Shown here: positions 49,363 to 61,745 of the stretch, one piece after another
How the letters are laid out: each line of letters starts with the position of its first letter
How positions within the stretch are numbered: position 1 is the stretch's first letter
NCBI GenBank assembly: GCA_027257055.1
Contig: JAPVLO010000074.1
Span: forward strand, 1,674,001-1,738,000
Length of the DNA stretch: 64,000 nt
DNA from: Cephalopachus bancanus
Taxonomy: Eukaryota; Chordata; Mammalia; Primates; Tarsiidae
Reading direction: 5' to 3'
The notes under the pieces: generated by a model
What the model saw: the letters and a program-made list of their open reading frames with translations, nothing else
Database searches by the model: none
What the model was told of the DNA's origin: nothing
Made by a program: the position numbers and the translations under genes

Positions 49363-49447
49363 CAAGATAACTTGAAAACACACACATACAACAACTCCAC
49401 AGCCAAAAGAAAACAGGCAAACAAAGAAAAAACTTTATAAGAACCTC

Positions 49448-52400
49448 ATGACATGGATAAACAATCGCATTCCAATAATCAGCCTGAATGTGAATGAATT
49501 AAATGCACTGACACAGAATGGCAAACTGGATAAGAAACCATGACTCAATTATTTGTTGCATTCGGGAGACTCATTTCACTACAAAGGATGCACACAGACT
49601 TAAAGTTAAAAAATGGAAAACCAGTTTCCAGGCATATGAATCACAAAGGAAGGCAGGACTTGAGATCTTAATATCAGGCAAAACAACATTTAAAATATCA
49701 AAAATTTAAAAAGATGCAAAAGGATACTACATAATGATAAAAATTTCAATCTATCAACAAGAAATATCCATCCTAAACATATATGCACCAAACACAGGAG
49801 CACAAGCAATTATAAAGCAACTACTAATAAACTAAAAAAGATATTGACTCTAACACTATTATACCAGGGGACTTGAACACTACGCTAACAGCCTTAAATA
49901 GATCAACAAGACAAAAAATCAACAAGGATATCCAGAACCTAAATTTGACACTCGACAAATGGACTTAATAGATACCTACAGATTATTCCACCAACAACCA
50001 CAGAATATACATTCTACTCACAACCACAGAATATACATTCTACTCATCACCACATGGAATGTACTACAAGATCTATCACATTCTTGGCCATAAATCAAGC
50101 ATAAAAAATTTCATATGGTTGAAATCTTGCCATGCACATTCTCAGACCACAGTGGAATAAAAAGAAATATTAGCACCAACAAAATTTCCACAATGTCCAC
50201 AAAGACACAGACACTAAACAGCATGATGCTAAACAAATACTGGGTCAACAATGAAATCAAAGCAGAAATTAAAAATTCCTGGAAACAAATGAAAATTAAG
50301 AAATATCTTACCAAAACATCTGGGATACCATGAAATCAGTTCTAAGAGGGGAACTGATATCTCTATGAGCATGTATCAAGAAAATGGAAAGATCAGAAGT
50401 TGAGAGCCTAACAAATCACCTAAGGGATCTGGAAAGAGAAGACCATCAAAACCCCTACTTTAGCATAATATTTCCAAATAACCAAAATATGAGCCCAAAT
50501 ATGGGACATAGAAGACAAAAACACCATAGAAAACATCAACAAAATAAAGCTGATTCTTTAAAAAAATTAACAAGATTGATGGACTCCTAGTCAGAATAAC
50601 CAAGTAAAAGAGAGAAAAAGCACAAATAAACACAATCAGAAATACAGGAGATCAAATCACAACTGACCCTGAAGAAATGCAAAAGATTATCAGAGATTAC
50701 TAAGTACACCCATACGAAACAAATTTGATAACCTAAATGAAATGGAGGACTGTCTGACATCACACAACTTCCCCAGGTTGAAATAAGAAGACATTGAGAC
50801 ACTAAATAGACCAATAACAACCCAGGAAATTGGCTCTGTCATACGAAAACTACCAAAAAAAAAAAAAAAGCCCCAGACCAGATGGTTTCCTAGCAGAATT
50901 CTACAAAACCTACAAGGAGGGCTGATACCAATCCTATTGAAAGAATTTCATGCAATTGAGATGGATGGAATTCTCCCTAAATGTTGTACAGAGCTAATAT
51001 CACACTGATACTCAAACCGGGTAAAAATTCAACAGAAAAAGAGAACAACAGGCTAATATCCCTCATGATCATAGATGTAAAAATCTCCAACAAGATTCTA
51101 GCAAATTGCATCCAAAAAACATCTCAAAAATCGTCCACCATGACCAAGTAGACTCCATCCCCAGGATGCAGGACTGTTTCAACTTTCACAAGACCATAAA
51201 TGTAATTAAATACATCAACAGGTGTAAAAACAAGAACCACATGATTCTATCATTGGATGCAGAAAAAGCTTTTGATGAAATCCAGCACCCCGTCTTGATA
51301 AAAAACCTCAAATGCCAAGGTGTAGAAGGAACTTACCTCAAAATAGTGTCATTTATGATAACCCCACAGGTAACATATTGCTAAATGGACAGAAACTGGA
51401 AACATTTCCTCTGAAAACTGGAACAAGACAAGGCCGCTCACTCTCACCACTCTTGTTCAACATTGTGCTGGAAGTCCTAGCTCAGGTAATTAAACTAGAG
51501 AAGCAAATCAAGTGTATCCAAATAGGAAAAGAAGAAGTCAAGTTATTCCTCTTTGCTGATGATATGGTTTTATACTTGAGAATCTGTCAAAAGATAATCT
51601 GTCAAAAACTTGCTTGCACTGATAAAGTACTTTGGCAATGTCTCAGAGTATAAAATAAAAGTGCAAAAGACAGTTTCATTCCTATATAACAACAACAAGC
51701 AGGCAGAGACCCAAATTAAAAGCACAATCCCACTCACAATAGTCACACACACACAAAGAAATACCTTGCCATCTTCCTAATCAGAAAAGTGAAAGACCTT
51801 TACAATGAGCACTACAAAACACTGCTCAAAGAAATCCAAGAAGATACAAGCAAATGGAAAAATATTACATGCTCATGGATAGGAAGAATCAACATTGTTA
51901 AGATGTCCATCCTATCAAAGGAAATCTACAGATTCAATGCAATACCCATTAAATTACCAACATATTCTTCTCAGACCTAGAAATGACAATGCAGAAATTA
52001 ATACGGAAATATAAATGACCACAAATAAGAAAAACAATCCATAGCAAAAGAAACAAAGCAGAAGGTGTCACACTTCCAGACTTCAAACTTTACTATAAGG
52101 CTACAGTAATCAAAACATCCTGGTGCTGGTATAAGAGTAGGCATATAGACCAATGGAACAGGATAGAGATTCTGGAAGTAAAGCCTCAATTTCTCAACCA
52201 ACTCATCTTTGACAAAGTCTCCACCAACAACCACTGGGGAGAGGAGAACCTATTCAATAAATGATGCTGGGAAAACTTGTGGACCACATGCAGAAGATTG
52301 AAACAGGACCCCTACCTATCACCATACACAAAAATTAACTCTAAATGGATTACATATAAGACCTCAAATTATAAGAATCTTATAAAACACAGGAGACACC

Positions 52401-53271
52401 CTTATGGAAATTGGAACTGGCAACCAATTTCTGTTCAGAACCCCAAATGCCCATGCCTTAAGACGTAAGATAGACAAGTAGGACCTCATCAAACTAATGA
52501 GCTTCTGCAAAGCAAGATAAACCATCAAGAGACCAGGAAGACAGCCCACAGAATGGGAAAATATATTGCCAACTGTATATCTGATAAAGACCTAACATCA
52601 AGGATCTACAAGGAACTCCAATGCGCTGAAAGAAAAAAAATAAACAGCCCCTTTAAAAAGTGGGCAAAAGATATGACTAGACACTTCTCAACAGAAGATA
52701 TATGGGCAGCCAACAGACACAGGAAAATGTGCTCAGCCTCACTCATCATCAGAGAAATGCAAATCAAAATCACATTGAGATACCCCCAACCCCAGTAAAA
52801 ATGGCCATCAATAATAAAACAAACAACAGCAGATGCTGTCAAGGATGCAGAGAGAAAGGAATGCTTCTGCACTGCTGGTGGGAATGCAAAGTAGTGCATC
52901 CTCTTCAGAAGACAGTACGGTGATTTCTGAAAGAACTAGAAATTGACCTTCCATATGACCCAGCAACTCCCCTATTGGAAATATGCCCAGAGGAACTCAA
53001 ATCATACTACAAAAAAGATATCTGCACACATATGTTTGTTGGCAGCTCTATTTACAATAACAAAATCATGGAACCAACCATATTGCCCATCAAAGCTTGA
53101 CTGGATAAAAAAAAATGTGGTACATATACACAATGAAATATTATGCAGCTTTAAAGAAGGACAAACATATGGCCTTCCAGCAACTTGGTTGGATTTAGAG
53201 TCGATCATAGTGATCTATCACAGAAACAAAGAACAGAGTACTATATGTTTTCACTCATAAATGAACCTTGA
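49448..53271 (+). pseudogene. L1 ORF2 (endonuclease/reverse transcriptase), broken
   Basis: ORF2p nicks DNA and copies L1 RNA at the nick. The ATG at 49448 opens with TWINNRIPIISLNVNELNAL. The APE-type endonuclease follows (CIRETHFTTKDAHRLKVKKW at about 49555; GDLNT at about 49868; FSDHSGI at about 50140). The reverse transcriptase shows [20 protein letters not shown] (about 51420) and the catalytic [11 protein letters not shown] at about 51545. The C-terminal part has HCWWECKVVHPLQKTV (about 52870) and ends FSLINEP-stop at 53271. The length matches an intact ORF2 (about 1,275 codons) but several frameshifts and stops, plus a 26-bp tandem duplication at 49995-50046, destroy it. Confidence 0.92.
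49995..50046 (+). repeat. 26-bp perfect tandem duplication in ORF2
   Basis: CAACCACAGAATATACATTC plus 6 bases occurs twice head to tail in the endonuclease region; it causes a frameshift (26 is not a multiple of 3) and is absent from L1 ORF2 as I remember it. Confidence 0.95.
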
Positions 53272-53969
53272 ACAATTATTATAATACTATAAGAAAGGGA
53301 TTAGCAGTAGTGGAAAACTGTCAGGGAAGGGGGAATAGGATTGGCAGTTTAGGGAAACTGCTAGGGAGGGAAGGGCTTACCTCATCAACAAGGGTAGCTG
53401 TATAATCAGTATTTGTATGCCTAATGCTGAATTGTACCCCACATCTTTATAATAATAAAAAGAAAAGAACTGAAAAAAAAATGACTGATGCTTCTGTGTC
53501 TGGTGCATACATGTTTAGGATTGATAGCGCTTGTTGATGAATTAAACCTTTTATCATTTTGTAGTGTTCTTCTGTATCTTTTTAAATTTTTGATAGTTTA
53601 AAGGTTATTTTGTCTGATATTAAGATTGCAGCTCCTGATTTCATGTGTGTTCCATTCATCTGAAAAGTTGTTTTCCATATGCTACCTTTGAGTCTGTGAG
53701 TGTCCCTTCTGGTGGGATGTGTCTCCTGAAGATAGTATAGTGCTGCATCATGTTTCTTTATCCAGTTTTCCATTCTATGCCTTTTCAGTGGTGCCATTAG
53801 TGCATTACATTCAGGCTGATTATGGAGATGTAAGAGTGTATCTCTGTCACTATGCTCTTATAGACTTTGTTGCTGTTTGTTTACTTATTTGTTTGTTAGT
53901 TTTCTTTTGATTTTGGGGTTGATTTATGTGTGTGTTGCATGCTTTATTGGTTCTTTGTTTTCTTACATT

Positions 53970-54930
53970 CTTGGAAGGCATGTGGTTTTTCTTTTATTTT
54001 CTTTCCCCTGTATTTAATACCTTTTTAAGCATCTCTTATAGAGCTGATCTGGAGGCAACAAACAATTTAAGGAATGAATGTCTGAGAAGGATTTTAATTT
54101 TCCATCACTGATAAAGCTTAGCTTAGCTGGATGGGAAATTCTTGGTTGGAATTGTTTATCTTTGAGTGTTTTGAATATTCAGCTCCATTCTCTTCTAGTC
54201 TGCAGTGTTTCTGTAGATAAGTCTGCTGCTATTTTGATGTTCTTCCCTGGTAGTGTAACCTGTCTTTCTGTCTTTAGGATTTTTTTATACTTTTTTGTAT
54301 AAGTGAATTACTATGTGTGTAGGAGTTGGTCTTCTTATTTGATGCCTTGCAGGGGTTCTCTGTATCTCTTGCCTTAGGACTGTCATATCTCTGATGAGAT
54401 GCAAGAAGTCTTCTTGGATGACCTCTTGGAATGTTTGTTTCAGGCTGCTCTCATTCTCCTTATCTGCTTCAGGGATACCTATCAGTCTTAGGTTAGGTCT
54501 CTTAATATAGTCACACATCTCCTGAAGGCTTTGTTCAATATTTTCAAGTTTCCTTTCTGTGTTTTTAACAGACTGGGTTAGTTACAGATTTTGGTCTTCA
54601 AGCACTGAGATTCTTTCTTCTGCCTGGTTAATTCTGCTTTCCATGTTTGTCAGCTTATTAGTTATTTCATTTACTGTATTCTTTATACTTTGCATCTCAG
54701 CCATTAGTACTTTCATGTTTTCATCTTGCTTTTCTTGGTTCTTTTTCATCTTTTTCCATTCATTCCTTTATCTTTGCATTTGTAGTCTAAGATCAGTTAA
54801 TCTGGATGCTCTTCATTGCTTCAGTTCTGAAGTCTATATACTTGTGGACTATCCTTTTTGGTTTTTGTGTGGTGCCTGTGGTTCTCTTTTGGTTTTTCTT
54901 CATTTTTTCTTTACTTCCGTTGTTCAGTGA
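53970..54930 (-). pseudogene. L1 ORF1 of copy C, broken
   Basis: The coiled-coil part lies at 54930-54560 (ITNKLTNMESRINQAEERIS in translation, with a stop soon after). The RRM-like part is at 54518-54285 with IKRPNLRLIGIPEADKENES and an EIQRTPARHQ block. The C-terminal domain near 54060 is frameshifted. It looks less decayed than ORF1 of copy A, which lost its C-terminal half. Confidence 0.85.
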
Positions 54931-55744
54931 GAGAGGGAGTAGTTTTCACTTCTTTTTGCTTAACCCTTGAAAAATGCCTCCGGACTACCCACCTCTCAAA
55001 GTTTATTAATTGATTTTTGGAGCTGGTTTGGAGCAAGGAACTATGTTACTCCCTTGCAGATTTGAGATCTGAATGAGTTGTGTTAGAGACTGCTAAGATT
55101 CAAAAGCTGTCTAATGATCGCAGTCTCTGCTGATTGGTGTGTGGGCCCCAGGGGTCTACGTCCCACCACTTTGCAATATGTCCATAAAATGGGGGCATGT
55201 GTATCTTCAGTACAAAATAACATGAAGGAAGGGAAAGGAGTTAATGGAAAGAACAAAGGAGATAAGGAAAAATTTACAAACTGACAAACATGGAGACAAG
55301 CAAAGAGAGAGAAAAAAAAAGAAAGAAGGAGAGAAAACCAAACCAAAACAGTAACAAAAACAAAACAAAATGATAAAAACTAAAACAAAGAAAGAAGAAA
55401 AAACAATAAACAGCATGCAAACAAACAAAAACCCCAAAGAAACTAAAACTGATAATATGAGGAAATTTTCACACTCATATACAGCCTTATTGGACAGAAA
55501 GAAGAAGGAGAAGGGGTAAAACAGAATGAAACGCCCATTACCAACAAGTTATATTAAATTAAAAAAGATAGAGTACTCAGATACAAAAACAATCAAACAA
55601 AAAACCCAAAACAACAACAAAATTTATGTAATTTTTGAGCACCCTCTTTTGGTAGTTTCAAGACTTCAGGTTTCTTGTAGGAGTGACCCAAACACTGCTT
55701 CTCTTAGCTGGTGGCAGAGGGGAAAGTTTTCGGAAGAGAGGAGC

Positions 55745-56211
55745 TTCAAACTTTTAAATCTGTCCCCCTGTTCACCCCTTGGGGTCCTGGAGAGACTGGA
55801 AGGTGTCTCCGGCTTATCTACCCATATTTAGCCCTCTCTGTATATGCTGATCCTAACATTGCTTACCTGAGTCACAAGTCTCTTAAATCTAATCACTGGG
55901 GAAAGGGTGTAGAGTCATTTTAAAACTCACCCCTACTCATCTGCTATGAGCGGAAACTGGGTTCTTAGGTTGCAGTGCAAACCACAAATGCTTCAACTCT
56001 AACCCCGGTTTACCCCATGGAGTTGGGGGAAGGCTTCGATCTGATCCTAGCTGATCTTCTGATGTTCAGTTCTCTCCACGTGTTGCTCAGAAAGTTGCCC
56101 AATGGAGTCACATGTCTCCAGGATCATGGGGGAAAGGGTGCTGTGCCACTTCAAAACTCACCGCCATTTGGCTGTGATCTAGGGCTGTGTTCTTCAGTTG
56201 TGGCATGGGTC
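55745..56211 (-). repeat. Two tandem imperfect units in L1 copy C 5' UTR
   Basis: Both units contain, in order, a CCCC..GTTCACCCC/GGTTTACCCCATGG segment, GCTGATC, GAGTCACAAGTCTC/GAGTCACATGTCTC, GGGGAAAGGGTG and AAAACTCACC. The period is about 235 bp. This resembles the monomer organisation known from mouse L1 promoters, but only two units are visible. Confidence 0.7.
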
Positions 56212-56615
56212 ATCTGGGTCTCCTCTGCTGGGACTCTGGATGGATTACTCTGGTATGTTTTCTCACAGTTAATGTTGCTGGTGTCTCACCTGGGAAGAAG
56301 GCTGCAGCTGCAGGCGACACCGGTTTCAGGTGATTTTCACTGTTTTGATCCTTTTTTTTTCTTTTCTGGGTGGTGCTGTAGAGATGGTGCCTGCCTCTGG
56401 GGCACTGAGGTCAGAGCAACTGTGCATGGCAGTTGCCTATGCAGGAGATTTTGGTCATCTCCTTTCCATGTCTCCACTCAATCAGACATTCACACTACTT
56501 TTGCTGACACCCTAGGGTGAATACTGGTCTCTTCACCTGTTCATTTATGTGGAGACTCAAGCACTCCGATGGCTTCCATTACCATCTTGGAACCACCCCC
56601 CTCTCAAAATTTATT

Positions 56616-58180
56616 AAACATTTAAGACCTATGACAAAGGTAAGGTAAGTTCCCAATAGAAGCAGACAATGATAACTTAGTCCTTTTACTCAGGGAGATT
56701 TTCTGGAGAAGGCAGCTCTTGATTTGACACTTGAAAATAGGTAACCAATATTTCAACTACGAAGAGAACAAAGGGCATTACATGACAAAAATCAGGAGGG
56801 CAAAGTTTCTAGAAAGAGGTAACAGAGCATCACAGCAACTTGAAGCCATGCTATTTAGGTTTAGTATATACACAAATTATTCTGAAGTTGTAAGTAGGCA
56901 TCAGACTATTGCGGGCTATATCTGTCATGCTAAAGAACTTGCATTTTTATCTGTATCTTCAAAATGATATTTTGAGATGTGAGTTAACTCTTCTTTCCTG
57001 TAGAATAAATTCTTTTACTCTGAATGTCATAAAATATGTGATTTTTCTCTTCTGTCTAATATGATTGTTTAGCCCAAACATTTCAGTGTATAGTTTGATT
57101 AACATCTGGATATTATCACAAATTTGTCTTTTGGGATATATTTCAGAATGGTTGCTATGAATAATACACATATAGTTTCTCTCAATTGAAAGAGCACACT
57201 AGATTTGTTTCTTTCTCAGTCAGAGATAAAATTAGGACACAATGGGATTACACAAATATCACTCATTATTCATCAAACACGTGCAAAAAATGTGAAAAGT
57301 TGTTTTTCGCATATATATTTTATATTCCTTTGAAACTTTAAAGCAACACAATACATTCATGCAAGGACTTTTAAAAATGTTTTAGACATTGATTTGTACT
57401 TATCTGCACAGAATGTCAAAGACAATAAGTCCTTAAACAATAAGTAAAATGCCAGCTGCTGATTTTATAATCTGAGTAACATTATACAGACAATAGGTCC
57501 TCATCACACATGCTTGCTCTCCCATCACTTCTTCCATGTGTTCAAATAAATGTTCAATGCATAGCTCTTCTTCTAATTGTAATTTCTTAATTAAGTTAAT
57601 AGAGACAAGTACTGTGAATGTGCATCTCGTGGTGTGAAGAAAATATCACCCACCAAGTATCACATCCCCTACTGGGGTGATTAAATTAACAGAACTGTAA
57701 TTAAATGAACAGGAACTGTTGGTTTCAGAAGCTTCCCTTATATGGTATTTCATAAAGTTATTAAAGGTTTTCCCAAGCAGAGAGCTTACACTGCCTTATT
57801 ATTGAATAATCTCTACACGAAATGTTATTTTATTAATGTTTGTTTATGTATTGGTAACCGCTACAGAAATCTTATTTAAAACAACTAATTTACATATGCA
57901 GAAATAGTCCATGTTCACAAATGTCAAATCGAGAGTACATTCATATAACTTGATGACAATAGTTGCGCTATCATATGTGAAAAACTTTTAATAAGAATTA
58001 CATAAATATTTGATAATGGGGATTTATTTTAAAACACCATATTTCTTATTTTTGCTGAATACTGTGTTTAGCCATGACACTTTTTGATAAACAGTTCATT
58101 GAGGGGAGGCTGTGGAGGTGTACAAATGAGTGTTTACAAAGCTATGGAGCAAATTAAGTCATGGTCCTTTCATTAAAGAA
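56616..58180. other. Unassigned AT-rich sequence
   Basis: I see no gene. Bases 56690-56830 (GGAGATTTTCTGGAGAAGGC, TTGATTTGACACTTGAAAAT) vaguely follow an old mammalian repeat but are not assignable. Confidence 0.5.
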
Positions 58181-58184
58181 ACTC

Positions 58185-58670
58185 AGTATGCTTATTGGTT
58201 GAGAACACAGATTATGGGGGAAAACAATCTGGATTCAAATTTTAGTTTGGACTTTTTTTTTCCTACCACATATAATCTCAGAGAGAATCTCTTCTGGTGA
58301 GAATCCCACATGGGGATAAACATTAATAAACAGCCCCCAGTGAATGTTTCAGTTTGCACACGCCTGTCTATGGAATCTACTCCTTCAGTTATTTGCAATA
58401 CTATTGGCACTAGTCAACATTGCTCACTTTGACCTAACAAAGGGAACAGATGTCCCAACTTTTGCATATATTGTATTTCTTGTTACAGACCTCTTAGTGA
58501 TCTTCCAGAGTTACGGTTTTGTAGTAAATCAGAATAAAAAAGGGTTTTCCATATTTCAAGTGGACAAAGTCTGGTAAACAAACTCATCTATCTAAAATTT
58601 GCTTTCTTTCTGTGTAAAATGGGGTAACCATTATGTTCTCATTTAGATACCCCACAAAATAAAACATAAA
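58185..58670 (+). mobile_element. MIR SINE, apparently split by unidentified sequence
   Basis: The left part (58185-58290: TTGAGAACACAGATTATGG, AATCTGGATTCAAATTTTAG) and the right part (58586-58670: TCTTTCTGTGTAAAATGGGG) are the first and last portions of a MIR in the correct order and orientation. The 58290-58585 segment between them does not match MIR. Confidence 0.6.
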
Positions 58671-60640
58671 AGAAGTCAAAGGTACAGACATTTTATTTGG
58701 GAGTTGATTATAGGAAATAGGAGTGAGGGAGTGAGGAGACTAGAGAATCAGAATGAGAATGAGCCGATAGAGAATGGGAGCTCAACTCTGTAAGACCTTT
58801 GTGAAACTTAAGAGTGCCTCCAAGAACTCTCTATCTGAACAATGGAAATCTGGGAATTTAGCTACTAGCTCTTGTACCCCAATTAGTTAAATCCCCAGTC
58901 AACAGTGGCCAGAAAAATCTTGAGCCAGTAACCTGAAAGCACTTAGTATGTGCTGATGAGAGAAACCATGAGTGCGGGTATGAGTTCTCATGGGACTGCC
59001 AAGTGGAACTCCCGTGGCGGACAACACAGGCACTAAAAACTACTGCTGTAGATTTTTAACTGATATGATTACTTTGCAGATTAAATGGAAAAATATAGGC
59101 AACCCATTGAGAAGACTTCTGGGAACATGTAGCGGGCATACACATTTATTTCTGTATTTATTTATTTATTTAATTTATTTACTTGTATATTTTTTTAATT
59201 AACTAAATTTATTTAGGCCATTCTTATGTGTCATTTTTATTGTTTTTATATTGATGGTCATTTTGATATTTCTGTGATGAATTACATACTTTGAGGAGGT
59301 TCACTCATGTTCTCACATACATTGAAAATACAATGACTTTAATCTGCTAGTATGACATATACCTCATATAGCCTCTGCATAATATGAAGGAGGTATGTAG
59401 TTTATATCACTTTCTAATATACTTGTAAAGGTTATAAGATCGTTGTATCTAGAATAAAAATTTAACAATCCTACCTTAATCCAATAGCTTGCATTAAGTT
59501 AGTCTTATTAAATTTAAATAACATCATACATTCTGTTTGTCTGAATACCCATATGAAGCTATCACTATTGAATAAAGCACCCTCTTCCACTGTTCTCTCC
59601 ACCCTCCTCTCTTTCCACTATCACAGCATAAACACTGATCTGTATATTTTTTATTCTTTGTATTTTAACGTTGTGTTAGCCTATATACTATTGTATATAC
59701 AAATAACAGTTATGTCTTATATGTATTATGTTTATTATTTATAAGACACAACATATATGTGTATATACATATATACTTAACTTTATCCTCTCAATCTCAG
59801 TCACATGTCCCATTTAATTATTATCCTTTCTAACCTTTTTCCTCTTATTAATTCATTTTTTTTTCATTCAACTATGTTTCACATATTGTGCTAGGTGCAG
59901 AGTATAATCCACCAAATATGAAAAACTCAATCTCTGCTTACTTTTATTCTTTTTCTGGTTCATTTGACAGCTAGAAGATAAATTGCTAACCTTGCTCTCT
60001 TTTTTCTTCTAGTGTTATTGTAACATCTTGAAATATTTTTATATACTGGAAAGAAAATATTCATACATTAATTTTATTTGAAATAAGAAAAAATTACATA
60101 GAAAAAGAAATCTGTGCAAAATACTGCAAAAGAGGGAAAATTAACAAAGTCTATGAATGTTTCAGATTTAGTAATGTTTGTATTTACAAATATTAATTCC
60201 AGCGTTCTTATTTTATTGTCTATGCTGCATTGCATTCTTTTTTTATGGATAACATTTTTAATAATTTTAGCAATTAAGTTATATGAAAAGAAGTTTAAAT
60301 CTAAACTATAACTTGATAGGTTTCATTGTATTTCACATCTATTTTAACCTTATCCTACTCAAGATATACAGGATTCTTTTTGCATTTTTTTATTTTTAAA
60401 AATGTGCATATATTAAAATTAACAAATTATTACACATCAATATAAATCTTACACATATTCAACCTTTAATAGTTCTAATAAAGTTTTGGTTTTTAAAAAA
60501 ATTATTAAAATTTTATATTATATATCAATATTTTTCATATTTTGCTTTTGCTTTATTTTGACCTGATTTCAACTATTAGCAGTATACTCATTTGTGATGT
60601 TTTTCTTTTTAGATTACAGAAGTGTGGAAAGTCCGTTATA
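58671..60640. other. Unassigned AT-rich sequence
   Basis: No gene or repeat recognised apart from a (TTTA)n tract at 59147-59190 and TATA-rich runs near 59750-59775. Confidence 0.5.
59147..59190. repeat. (TTTA)n microsatellite
   Basis: An imperfect TTTA/TTTATT repeat, ending in TTTTTTTAATTAA. Confidence 0.9.
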
Positions 60641-60644
60641 AAAG

Positions 60645-60949
60645 TTTTCTTTTAAGCCGGGCTCGGTGGCTCAGCCTGTAATCCCGCGCCTTTGGGAGGC
60701 TGAGGTGAGTGGATTGCCTGAGCCCACGGGTTGGAGACCCGCCTGGGCAGTAAGACCTCATCTCTACAAAAAGTCAGCCGGGCGTGGTAGCGTATGCCTG
60801 TAATTCTGGCTACTCGGAAGGCTGAGGCGGAAGGATCACCTGAGCCCAGCAGGTCGAGGCTGCGGTGGCCGGGAGTGGCCACTGCACTCCAGTCTGGGCG
60901 ACAGAGTGAGACTACAACTAAAAAAAAAAAAAAAAATCTTTTTCTTTTA
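60645..60949 (+). mobile_element. Dimeric Alu SINE with TSDs
   Basis: Starts GCCGGGCTCGGTGGCTCAG at 60656 and ends in a 17-base A tail. TTTTCTTTTA occurs at 60645-60654 and 60940-60949. The linker between arms is about 14 bases shorter than in the other copies (CTACAAAAAGTCAGCCGGG). Confidence 0.93.
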
Positions 60950-61569
60950 TTGAAAGTACTTAATGTTAAATATTAATTATATCAATTTCAAGCTCTTGGT
61001 AATGGATAACTGCTCATACATAAAAGATGATTATTAAATATGGAATATTTATATTTTTTATAATAAAGGGTTAAATATTTGTGCTATTTTTGTAGAATAA
61101 AGTAGAAATAGTTACCATGCCAAGCCTGTGCAGCCCTGGGATCTTGTTTTATTTTTTTAAAAAGAATAACATGAAATAAAACTTTATTGCTATCACCTTT
61201 GTAGACAAAAAAAAAATGAGGAGAAGTTTCTCCTAAGATAATTCTTGGTTTGATCTTCAAATGAGATTTTTGTCTTCTTTAACCTCACTCTACCAAAGCA
61301 TCTGACTTCCCTACTAAAATACATATTTTTTTCAGTTTTCAGCATATTTTATGTCTTTTTTTTTCTTTCCAACTGTTTACATTTCATTTTCTGTTACTTT
61401 GAGCTACCAATGGTTTTTAATCTCTCTCTTTTTTTTCTTCCTTTCATCTTTTCTCTCTCTTTTCTTTCTTTCTTGCTTGTTTTATGTAAGATGCAACCTA
61501 AAGCCTAAAGTTTAAGTTAGCTGTAAAACCATCCTCTGACAATCCAACCTGCCACTTTTTTTCTGAGTG
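60950..61569. other. Unassigned sequence with CT-rich tract
   Basis: A pyrimidine-rich CTCTCTCTTTTTTTTCTTCC stretch at about 61420-61480 is low complexity. I see no gene. Confidence 0.5.
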
Positions 61570-61745
61570 CTCATGTCATACACTATTTGACTTAATTAAA
61601 CATACTTATTATTAAATCATAAGCATTTATTTGTCTGACAGTCATGTCTAAAAAAACTGAGATAAATAAGGGCAGGTATACTTATCTGCACATTCTTTGA
61701 TATTGTTTGAATGCAGCATGTCTGCTGAATAAAAGAACAAGTGAA
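61570..61745 (+). mobile_element. L2/MIR-type 3' end
   Basis: The sequence TAAGCATTTATTTGTCTGAC, CATGTCTAAA, AGGGCAGGTATAC and GTCTGCTGAATAAAAGAAC follows the L2 tail (GAGGGCAGGTAC... and TGTTGAATAAATGAA). No coding frame is present. Confidence 0.5.

Larger units (their letters stand above)
46052..53486 (+). mobile_element. Full-length L1 LINE (copy D), nested in copy C
   Basis: A complete LINE-1 of about 7.4 kb: 5' end GGGGCAAGATGGCAG near 46052, 5' UTR to 48383 (with an Alu), ORF1 48384-49362, ORF2 49448-53271, 3' UTR and an A-rich tail to about 53481. GATGCTT occurs at 46024 and 53487 next to the ends and may be part of the target-site duplication. The 5' UTR is long, about 2.0 kb without the Alu, and holds two tandem related units (46191-46345, 46370-46504). 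Both ORFs have stops and frameshifts. Confidence 0.95.
53487..56604 (-). mobile_element. L1 LINE (copy C), 5' part
   Basis: The continuation of the element at 42426-46030. Reading leftward: 5' UTR (56604 to about 54940), ORF1 (about 54930-53970) and the start of ORF2 (about 53850-53487, with ENWIKKHDAALYYLQETHPT). The 5' end ACCATCTTGG at 56581 is the complement of the usual CAAGATGG L1 start. The whole element, about 6.7 kb without copy D, is essentially full length. Its 5' UTR is tandemly organised (two units, about 55745-55978 and 55985-56211) and differs from copies A and D. Confidence 0.92.

Noticed and set aside
55975..56520. 181-codon plus-strand frame with some tryptophans and cysteines
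   Set aside because: It is antisense to the 5' UTR of L1 copy C and resembles no known protein. I did not find supporting evidence for a gene such as ORF0; mammalian L1 antisense ORF0 is shorter and near the 5' end, so this could be rechecked but is not called.
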